Part shown: positions 55,079-64,000 of the stretch, in pieces
Layout of the letters: the number at the start of each line of letters is the position of its first letter
Numbering within the stretch: position 1 is the stretch's first letter
The notes under the pieces: generated by a model
What the model was told of the DNA's origin: nothing
The model's input: the letters and a program-made list of their open reading frames with translations, nothing else
Database searches by the model: none
Source of the DNA: Atkinsonella hypoxylon
Taxonomy: Eukaryota; Ascomycota; Sordariomycetes; Hypocreales; Clavicipitaceae
Length of the DNA stretch: 64,000 bases
NCBI GenBank assembly: GCA_000729835.1
Contig: JFHB01000064.1
Span: 86,791-150,790 of the forward strand
Reading direction: 5' to 3'
Position numbers and translations under genes: made by a program

Positions 55079-57346
55079 TCACTTACTGAACGAAAACGGA
55101 ATTTTTATCCTCTGCAGACTGCCCTTCAATGTCTTCGTCTGCTCATCCTTCTCTTCTCCAAAGAGCTTGGTTCTTGGTTGGAAATAGTACAGGTCGGCCT
55201 CGCGGAACGAGTAGTCAATATTCGGGTTAATGTGTGGTGGGGGGCACGGAATTTGCATTGCGTTCTCGAGGTCTTGTTCGTCTGAAAAATTAAGGGCACT
55301 GGAATTAGCCTCTAATGATGAGGATCCGGAGAGTGAAGAAGAGCCACGTGGCGTAGAACAGGACGCCCGATAGAACTCGATTGATGAATTTATTCGCGGG
55401 GATCGAAAGTATGAGGAGTCCCTGCTGCTCAAAGAGGCACTTTGACGGGAAGTGTATGCTGGAGCAGGAGATCTTGTCTGTGATGGCAGATTGTCGGCCC
55501 AGATCGATGGCTTCGATGGCTCTGGCGTAGCATCCCTCGTGGGTCGCTTCATGATTTGACGCAGCGTGAATACCTAATCACAGGTCAGCATAAACAGAAT
55601 ATACCACACAGGTCAGCGTCATCTCACTGGTGGATGGTCGACGCCATTGTTGTTATCTGGCACGTTCGGAGGCGATGCCACAGATGATTTTGTCAAGAGC
55701 GCGTATATGTCATGAATTCCTGGCAATAGGAAGAAAAAAATGAGAACAAGCACATGGAGGAAAAGTACAGCGTAACCGAGCACGATTTTCGTCGAGAACC
55801 CCGCGACTCCCGGAACAAACCCGATTTCAAGTAGCAAAATCATCATTTTGAGAGCAAGCATTCTGCCCGGCTGTGATGCCAAAGGATTCTGACAGTATGC
55901 GAATGCAAAGAGTGCCAAGTGAACGACCTCTGTGGATAGCAACACTAGCAATTGCGCCAAGCCAGCCACCTGCAAACCACCGATGGCGATGCCTCGCAGA
56001 ATAAGTAGCGCAAACACGTTGACGGCATATATGTCTCGCCATTCGACAGACATGCTGTTCGGCCTTTGAATGTTGTCGAGAAGAAAGTAACCCATTCGGT
56101 GGGGGCTGCTTCGCCACATGAAGAACGAAATCAGGGCAACAAGACTCATGTCAAGAAAACTTGCCGCTGCTGTGTAGTACAACGGAAAGTAGTAGGCATA
56201 TGTGAGGAGATACGTGGTCCACGCGACGAGAGGGAGAAGCAGATAGCTGAAAAAGAGCCGCGATGCAGACAGGACAGATGTCTTGGTTGTGGGGACCTCA
56301 TCAGGAGGGCGAGAGACGAACGACAACTTGTTTTCAAAGAGGGCGTGCCCCCTGATTAACAGGCGACCTTGAATGATTAGTGCCAGAATCAGCATAAATA
56401 CCAGGGCAGCAAGAGCAATGGTATTTAACCAAGTATCAATGGTGACAGTGCCTCCAATGACCTGCGTCATCAGCGCCAAACCCTCGGTCCCGCCAAAGGT
56501 GCCATTGAGCACCTGTATACCGTCTCTCACTCCATCGTACCAAGTCTGGCGGGCTACGACGCCCACTGGAAGCATGAGGGTCGACCAGTGCATGTGGCCT
56601 ACCACAGGCTGTAGAAAACCTGGGTAGCTCAGAGTCAGAGCGCCGGAGAAGAATATGAATTGGAGGTAGGAAATGCAGTCGGAGATGCGGACGACATGGG
56701 AGCGAGAGGGCTCTGCGCCCGGCTTGCCTACTGCGCCTCCTGAGTCCGGATTCAAGGAGAGATTGCGGACTTCCTTCCAAAGGCCAGAAAGGAGAACAAT
56801 GACAAAGACGGCAACAGGCGCCCAAGTGGCAATTTGCGACACAGGCTTCCCAACATCCGGCGTCAGATAGGCATTCAGACAAGCCGACGATGAGCCATTG
56901 CTCTGCAGCTCGACGGTCAGCCAATACGTGTCCAAGAACTGCGGCGGAGCGATATCATAGGTGAACTTGGCTTCAGGCCAGACGTCGGATTTCTTGGGGA
57001 CCTGGGCGCATTCAGATGATTCGAAAACGCCATCGTAGATGGATGTTGAGCCGAGGGAGGCGATCTGAATCACCGAGGTCAGATTCGTGTGCAAGATCGC
57101 TTCGCACTCGGTCCTACTGGTCTGTGCTCCTGACGAAACGAGCGTCAGGCGATTGGGCTCGCGATTTGCAGAGTTGGCCGAGGTCATGAACGCGCTAATG
57201 CTGATGGAGCCACCAAGAACGCGGCTAGAATCATGGTCTTCGCTTCGATAGGGACAGTCGCGACTCTGGACGTAGGCGGCCAGCGAGGTGTATGAGAACA
57301 GAAGTGGAAGTGCCAGCAGCCGACGCATTAGATATTGAACGCGCAT
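55079..57346 (-). CDS. TRP/FLC-like integral membrane protein
   Basis: Exons 57346-55628 and 55573-55079 give about 737 aa. A signal peptide (first ~25 residues) is followed by a Cys-containing lumenal/extracellular domain of about 150 residues (ML-like), then roughly nine hydrophobic segments, and a Ser/Pro-rich cytosolic tail. This is the layout of fungal TRP-like / flavin-carrier (FLC, Pkd2-related) proteins, which act in calcium handling, ER heme/FAD transport or wall maintenance. The last exon ends at a stop next to a donor-like GTAAGT (near 55082); splicing there would replace the last residues, so the exact C-terminus is uncertain. It is probably outside the biosynthetic cluster. Confidence 0.8.
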
Positions 57347-58968
57347 CCTGGCGGCTCAAACATTCGGAACTCGACATACATAGGCTGATGGATGAACCAG
57401 GCCACCCAATGCCACAGATTATCAGCAAAGCAAAGAAATAGACAGAGCGACACAGGAAAGCGCGCTGATAAAACGGATGTGATTTGAGGACAGTAGTACT
57501 AACTAAGTAGTATGGAGTAGAAAGTAGAAAGACAATCTGTGTGTCTCTGCGTGTGTGTCGTGACAAGAACTGGAAGTTTCTTGGCTGGCCCAAGCTAGCT
57601 TGGTCTTGGCCTCTTTTGGCACGTTGCAAGCCCGATTGGACTCCACACAACGCAGGTCATTGGTTACATACAGGTCACAGGACGAGCACGTGCAAACCAG
57701 AGCCATGGCGCATCTGCTGGCCCATATCGCCCATGTCACCAGCCTTCAGATTAAACTGTCACCAGCGTGGAGGGTTTCGTCGTGGAAACACATGGTGGAC
57801 TCAAGCTCGCCAAGGACGGAGTGGGCAGCGAGGGTTGCAATGAAATTGACCACCGGCGTGCCTGATTTCCTGCAGAATCAAATTCTCTTCAGCAGAAGCA
57901 TCTGGCACCTGCATGGGCCCGGCCACCAAGTCTTAGCGACCCTTGTGCCTTGCTGGATTATAATTGCCGGAATTGCTGTGTGACAATAGAAGTAGTGGGT
58001 TGCAGGGCCTGCTATTGTCCATTGTCCCTTTGTCCCGCGCGGGATTTGGAGACTGGGTCCACAGTTCTGTAAGTACTGCTTGCTGTACAGTAATTGCGGT
58101 GTACTCCACACAACTAGCGTATCGGCGAGCATTCTTTATCCACAAAGTGGATAATTAACAGCGCTTGTCTTACGTAGGCCCCGAGGACGATGGGTGCCAT
58201 ACTGCTCTGCCCCCCCTCCCCCCCTCTCCGCAATCCAGACGGCAGCGTTCATGCTAACTAACTGCCCGCTAAACGGAAAGAGAATGCACTGATATGAATG
58301 GGAAGTGTACACTCTGTACGTAGTGCACAGAATATTCTATGTGCATTTTCTGCAGTATACGTGCCGCTGGGTTAATTATTCGATGAAATCCTACTGGGCG
58401 AATTTCGTGCTCCATCGTTGATGGATATTGCAGATGAGCGACTTATCATGAACTGCCGATGGAGAGGACTGTTTTCGGGACGAGGCGCATGATGCAACGT
58501 AACAGCTATGATCTGTAGCTGAAACTCCACAGATGTAATGCTTTATTTTCTTTCCCTCTTTCTTTTTTCTTTCTTTTGTCTCTTTCAGGACGACATATTC
58601 AGTGGCTGTCTTGGATAGAGCCATTGTAACAACTGTGCTGTCCGATGGTGAATCATGCGCCATTCTCTTTGGATATCTCGTACCCGGCCTTGACTGAGGA
58701 TCGAGCATTCACATCGGAAATCCCGGTTCATGTAGTCTCCTACACAATTTTGCAATTCTTCGTCTTCATGAACCGATGCTAGGGCGGAGTTGAATAGCGA
58801 AGGTTGCCAATTAGGTTCGATTTGATTCGATGATGCCGTTACCTTGCTTACATATAGTCTGTGAAATCTACTGCAGTGGATAAAGCACCCGTGTTATACA
58901 AGAAGCCCATCATTACAGTATCAACATCTCAAATTTATGTATTATGCTATGCTGTAGCCCGTTGCGTA
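57347..58968. other. Intergenic region without supported gene
   Basis: About 1.6 kb. Open frames are short, overlapping and without family features. A poly-C stretch lies at about 58201-58217 and a TTTC-rich stretch near 58545-58580. Confidence 0.55.
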
Positions 58969-60357
58969 CTAGAAGATCTTCCACCTATAAGGCCACAATC
59001 TATTATTCGAATCATAAGGTCGGCATGCACAGAACCTGTGAATAACCCCATTGTCACCCAGATCCTCTGTGCGACCAAGACGAATGACCGTTTCTCTGGC
59101 GAGAGAGCGAGCCTCTGTCACAGCTTGAAAGGTATCGTAGCTCGAATACTCATCCGCTGTACCATCACTATTTAAATCTAAAATTCCCTTACAAGGGGTA
59201 ACTTCGATAGACTTGGCATGTAGATGAACCAGCAGAGCAGCGTGCAAAACTAACAGTGATGCTCGAGTCACAAGGTCACTAAAGTCAGCCTGCCTATCTT
59301 GCATACACTGATGCCACAAGTCAAGTACGTGGACGATTGTGCAACAATATATGCGTGTCAGATCGCTGGTATCTATGTCTACTATGTCCGTTTCGGCCCG
59401 CGTGCGAAGGTAAACGTCTGCCCATTTCTTAATATGGCTGATCACAACCTGAGCGAGGTTTGGAGAGTAACAACTCATGCCGGAGACGAGGCGACGAAAT
59501 TGGTGGCCGGGTACATAGCACTCCTTGAGCACATTAGCCAAAATATGAGGCTGTACACGTGATCGAAACAGGGGAGGCTCTGAAGGGGTTGACCTCCAAA
59601 ATCCTGCTATTCGCTAGAAGCCAATTCAGACACGTTAGCTATCCAGTCATAGTGGGATGCAATGTAGCAGCAGTGGGGAGAATGGACCACAGAGAGAGAA
59701 TTACCTCAACCACATCAAAATGTGCCTTAATGATTGTTATCTGTTCGTTCTTGAGATCCTCCCACGGTATCGTCGCGTCACTAGGGCTTCTGTTGAAGTC
59801 GAAAGTATCAAGAAAAGGCAAGTAGACCTCTTTCTCTTGAATTGACGACCCACGTCTCTTTACCATTTTCCAATTCAACGTAGAAAAAGTCGAAACATTA
59901 AAGACGTAAGCCACATGTGCATCGTAGAGCTGGCGGACGGAGCCGATGAGATAATCTCGAGTAAATCGTGTGACGCTTGGCTTCCATATACGCATAGCAG
60001 AGAAAGACGAGAAGTGAAGAACCGGAACTCCTAGCTCGTATTGACAACAATGAGCGTCATCGGTGAGCGGGAGTAGGACTGGCGATCGTAGTTCCACGCG
60101 TCGGATTGTCTTCAATATTGCGAAGATCGCTCTTGCTGATTCGATTTGCTCCGGTTGCAATTCAAGTGATCTCCTCCAGCGGTAGGTCTTATATCATCAG
60201 GCGGCCACCTAGGTTGATCTGGTGGTTTACTCGAGCTGGGCTTACAGACTTCGTCGGGATTCAAACCAAGTCTTGACATTGTCAACCGCGCGAGCTTCTT
60301 CCGTAGTGGAACTGATCTCTTGCGTGGCTTCGACTGCTTGGGTGCCATAGACGCCAT
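58969..60357 (-). CDS. Unrecognised protein, possible frameshift near 60160
   Basis: Three blocks on the - strand look coding. The first (60357 to ~60165) starts MASMAPKQSKPRKRSVPLRK and is basic and proline-rich. The second (~60185-59705) contains LELQPEQIESARAIFAILKT and VELRSPVLLPLTDDA. The third (59613-58969) contains RVQPHILANVLKECYVPGHQ. The second and third join well through an intron 59614-59704 (GTAATT...CTTCTAG with a GCTAAC branch site). The first and second overlap in different frames near 60160 with no good intron of normal length, so there is either a one-base frameshift or an unusual splice. The 3' end is also uncertain. The alpha-helical, Leu-rich C-terminal part could be a regulatory domain, but I do not recognise the family. 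Confidence 0.5.
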
Positions 60358-61620
60358 TCTTAAGACAGTTTTGGAGAAGCTGGTTGAGTCGTCTTGACAA
60401 GAATATCAAAGCTTAGAGGTAGCAGAAGAATAATATAAATGTGAAAGAGTGTCGACGGCGCAATGTGTCACGCGTGGTTTTATTTTACCAGATATCTATG
60501 ACGATAATCATGTGACTATCATCTCACATGAGTCACCACCGTGTCACGTGCCAAAAGTCAGTGACAGTGAGTCACAAATTCCCTACTGAACCAATCAAGA
60601 CTTAGGGCAATGACCTAGATTTGGGCAGTGTGTCCGACCCACCCAATTTCCCACAATAGCTAGCCTTGGACGCGTTTAGTGGCATTCCTTATACAACAGT
60701 TTTTGTAATGCCTTCTGAAGACAATAAAAGTAATATTTTAAAGAATATTGTAGAACTAGGGCTAATTATATAAATTAACGATAACTACTGTTAAGAGCAG
60801 CCGGCTAATGTAGGCAATTTACCTCTGTGACAAATATAGCTGCAATATATACAATATACCCCTTTGTACCTACAGAAATTGCTAGTACTTCTATTATAGT
60901 GAGGTTTGTATATAAACCTAAGTACCCCTAGTACCTACATCCTTGTACTTGGTCAACCAGTTGATCCGTGACCTCGTTGTTGCCTAGGTACGCACTGCCA
61001 AAGGGATAGCGTACGACCCAACAATCAGGTTGGGTTCAAAAGGTCGGGTGAGATGTAGACTCCTATATCTATAACTGCTCTGCTTAGCCCCCACTGGCGA
61101 TTAACAGCATCGTTATAACGGTTCTTGAAAGCCTTACAATGCAGATGCTTTACTGTACAGCCTGATTTAAGGCCTGCTATATCGTAAAAGTAAATCTGAA
61201 TGTGTCCCTAGAATTATTGCTGCCAGCTTATTATGACCCTAAAACGCGTTAACGTGGTGCTTTAGCGTGAAATATTTCTAAAGGCTACAAAAGGTCATTT
61301 GAGGTTAACCGTGCGCACGAGCCGAGGGATTATGGGGCTGAAGATACCGTGTTGGAGCCAATTATCATTCAGAAGGTACTCATCAAGCGAGCTTTCCTTT
61401 GCTTCTTCTTTACGGACAGTTAAGTCAAAAGTCCTGCCTGTGGGGTCGTCTGCCTAAAGCGGTCTAGTGCGGCAGAAAATACCTAAAATGAACTGCAACA
61501 ACGCAGTCGAAAACGTGAAAAGTACTATTACTATTGTGTCGCGGCGGGGTTACCCCCTTGCGCTCTTACATTAGCTTTGCAAGGGATGCTACATACAGAT
61601 TTTCTCTATAAGAGTGCGCA
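60358..61620. other. Intergenic, increasingly AT-rich region
   Basis: It starts with the 5' flank of the unrecognised gene and turns into RIP-like sequence from about 60680. No gene is supported. Confidence 0.5.
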
Positions 61621-61643
61621 TCGCCCAGACATCTAGATAGTTT

Positions 61644-61651
61644 AAGCAAGC

Positions 61652-61683
<32 letters not shown>

Positions 61684-61684
61684 G
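61644..61684. repeat. AAGC microsatellite
   Basis: About ten copies of AAGC with one variant unit (AAGT), at the boundary between ordinary sequence and the AT-rich retrotransposon block. Confidence 0.85.
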
Positions 61685-61699
61685 CGCAAGCAGCTTCTG

Positions 61700-64000
61700 C
61701 TAACTCTTTTTAGCTTTTGCTCTTTTTAATTAATTAATATCTTTTAGCCTACTTTAATTTATAACACTTAACACTTAAGAGATATTACTTTACTGCTAGT
61801 AACACTTTCTCTAACTCTTTAGTATATTTAGCTTCTTTTGCGCGTATATATCTTTTAAGCTATAATTAATATTTTATTTCTACCTTTTCTAACTATTTAA
61901 TCTTTTTACCTACTATTGTTTAATAGTATATACTAATAAATATCTTACTCTTTACTAATTCTCTTTAATCTTAATATACACTATATTATTACCTACTTTA
62001 GTGTAAGCTATATAGTTATTTAGAGGTTTAGTTTTAAGGTAATAAAAATAGAGACTTTACTAGGGACTTATTTTAATTAAAGTGTATTATATAATTAGAA
62101 GGTTTTTTATAAAGATCTTAAAAGAAAGAAGAAAAAGCTACTAAGTATTAAAGATAGAAAAGCACTTTAGCTTAAATATTACTAATATAAAAAAGAAGAA
62201 AATTATAGAGATAAAAGCTCTATATTATAAGGGATTATTTAATTAAGAGAGAAAGAAAATTTCTATAGCTTTTTTAAGCTAAAAAGAGCTAAGCTTAGTT
62301 AAAGATAATTATTATATTATAAATACTAGCTAGCCTATTTAATCTCTATTTTACCCTTAGCTAAGATAGCCTTAATATAATAAAAAGAAAGTTTTTAGGT
62401 CCTTTAAACGTTATAATTATTTAATTATAGAGAAAAATTTCTCTTTTATTCTTATTTTAGTAGTTATCTTTATATTTACTATTATTAGTAACTAAGTTCT
62501 TAGCCTTTATATTTTAGTATTAAGAGCTTATATAACTATAGAAGTAGAAGGTAAAAGCACTAAAAGTATAGCTAATATAGAGAATTATATATATTACACT
62601 TTTTCTACTAAGTAAGATTAATTATTCTCTTTATATCTACCTTCTATATTAAGCTATTTTACTAGTTATTTATATAAGTTTAATATTCTATATCTCTTAA
62701 AGAAAAGTATAAGCTTTATATCTAAAGTAGCTAATATTAACTTTAGTTAATCTAGTAAATCTTCTAAAAAAGTTATTTTAAAACCTAAGGTTATAATAGA
62801 ATTAAATACTTAAGATAAAAAAGCTAGTACTAATAGCGCTATAGCTATACCTTATAAAGCTCTTACTAAAGCTATAAGTAAAGCTATTAAAAAGCAGTAA
62901 GCTTAAGCTATCTTTAATAAGAAGTTTAATATATACTAATTTAAAGGAGAAAATATCCTTAATTACTTAACTAGCTTTAAGCTAAAGATAAAGACCTTAT
63001 TTATTCTAAAGGAAAACTAATAAAAGATATTTATTTATTATATTAACCTATTAATCTATAAGTATATAAAGGTTATTTATACCTTATATAATTAAAAAGA
63101 AGCTAAAGAGTAGCTTTTACTTTAGTATAAAGCTACTTCTTAAGATTAAAAGAAGTAAGCTAATAAAAAGCTTAAAGACCTAAAGAGAAACTATTTAAGA
63201 ACTATAAAGAATACTTTTTATTAGCTTTAAGAACATTAAGCTACTATAATTAGCGCTAAGCTCTATATATAGTATAGTGTAACCTCTTAGTTTAATTATA
63301 TTTATAAGGCCTTACTAAATGCTATACTTATTAGCTTTATAGATTAAATAAAAGTTACTAAAGCTAAGTTTATTATAATACTCTATAAAGAGTTATTAAA
63401 GCAGCTTAGCTAGTATATATAAGCTAAAATAGAGCTAAAAGACTATAATTTTAAACTTTATAATAATAGAAAAAACTACCTTTATATATCTTTAGGCAGA
63501 AGAAGTCTTAAGTATTATAGTATAAGTAATTTTAGTTATAAAGCTAAAGAAATTATATAGCTTATTTTAGAAGTAAAAGATTAAATAAATAATTTAACCT
63601 AAAAGTTTAAAGATATAAAGATTATACTTATAAAGTAAATAGTTTTAAAGATAAATATTATAAAGCTTTTTAAAGAGAAATTTAGGAAAAAGAAAAAGAA
63701 AAGGTAGAATATATATATTAACACTATTAATATATATAATAATGCCTAAAGCTTTAGAACTTATATAACTAAAAGCTATATAAAGCAGTATTACTGCTAT
63801 TACTGTAGTAAAAAAGGTTATTATATAGATTAATACTAGTTTTACTAGTATAATAATAAGATTAGCTTTATAAAGTATAATTAAAGAGTAAGTATTTTAA
63901 CAGTAAAATTAAATAATTTAGTACTACTTATTTTTATATAAAGCTTTTTTAGTATAGAAAGTTATCTTTATAGGCTTATAGTGTTTTAAGTTAATTGCTT
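61700..64000 (+). mobile_element. RIP-degraded LTR-type retrotransposon (gag region visible)
   Basis: The block is extremely AT-rich, dominated by A, T and the TA/AAGCT words expected after C-to-T mutation, and all frames are broken by stops. On the + strand a gag-like order still shows: NILNYLTSFKLKIKTLFILK at about 62950-63010, then Lys-rich helical stretches. Near 63789-63845 the pattern CYYCSKKGYYID recalls a CCHC zinc knuckle, with the His changed to Tyr and the last Cys lost, both as expected from C-to-T changes. It runs off the window end, so pol and the right LTR are not visible. Confidence 0.7.

Noticed and set aside
57541..57983. Open frames of about 100-127 codons
   Set aside because: Overlapping frames in two phases on the + strand, with no conserved features seen.
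58810..58830. GGTTCGA-like words that could be tRNA B boxes (also near 6558 and 21408)
   Set aside because: No matching A box, acceptor stem or clover-leaf could be drawn around them.

Overview
The window is nuclear DNA of a filamentous ascomycete (Pezizomycotina, probably Sordariomycetes and perhaps Hypocreales). The evidence is protein-coding genes with many 50-150 bp GT-AG introns, Zn2Cys6 and fungal-type transporters, HR-PKS and NRPS genes, and AT-rich, stop-riddled repeat relics typical of RIP (repeat-induced point mutation). All gene models below were spliced by eye. Most close in frame over their full length.

Left gene group (1-17852). On the + strand are the end of an amino-acid permease, a PTR2-type peptide transporter and a cytochrome P450. 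On the - strand are a Zn2Cys6 transcription factor, an S9 prolyl-oligopeptidase-like peptidase, a divergent saccharopine-dehydrogenase-like (LYS1-fold) enzyme and an ATP-grasp ligase. Together these look like an uncharacterised amino-acid or dipeptide/opine metabolite cluster with its own uptake or export, peptidase and regulator.

Repeat-rich middle (17853-26849). This holds a duplicated scrap of the zinc-cluster coding sequence beside a perfect 34-bp palindrome, a frameshifted PTR2 pseudogene, an insertion with 16-bp direct repeats, an apparent hAT-like MITE, LTR-like scraps, and one repetitive small secreted-protein gene (24782-25670) whose reading frame is probably damaged.

Right gene cluster (26850-54488). 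It contains a 14-exon highly reducing PKS (KS-AT-DH-cMT-degenerate ER-KR-ACP), a polytopic membrane cyclase-like protein, an SDR, a membrane-anchored flavin monooxygenase, a stand-alone enoyl reductase (probable trans-ER), an A-T-C NRPS, a second-copy-type CYP51 (sterol 14-alpha-demethylase) and a BAHD-type acyltransferase. HR-PKS, A-T-C NRPS and CYP51 together match what is known of restricticin/lanomycin-type clusters, which make glycine-ester polyketides that inhibit CYP51 and carry a CYP51 copy as self-resistance. I infer that this cluster makes a related CYP51 inhibitor. No O-methyltransferase is visible here, and there is an extra acyltransferase, so the product may be a variant.

Right flank (55079-64000). 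A TRP/FLC-like membrane protein follows, then an unrecognised and possibly frameshifted gene, and then an extremely AT-rich RIP-degraded retrotransposon whose gag zinc knuckle can still be recognised near the window end.
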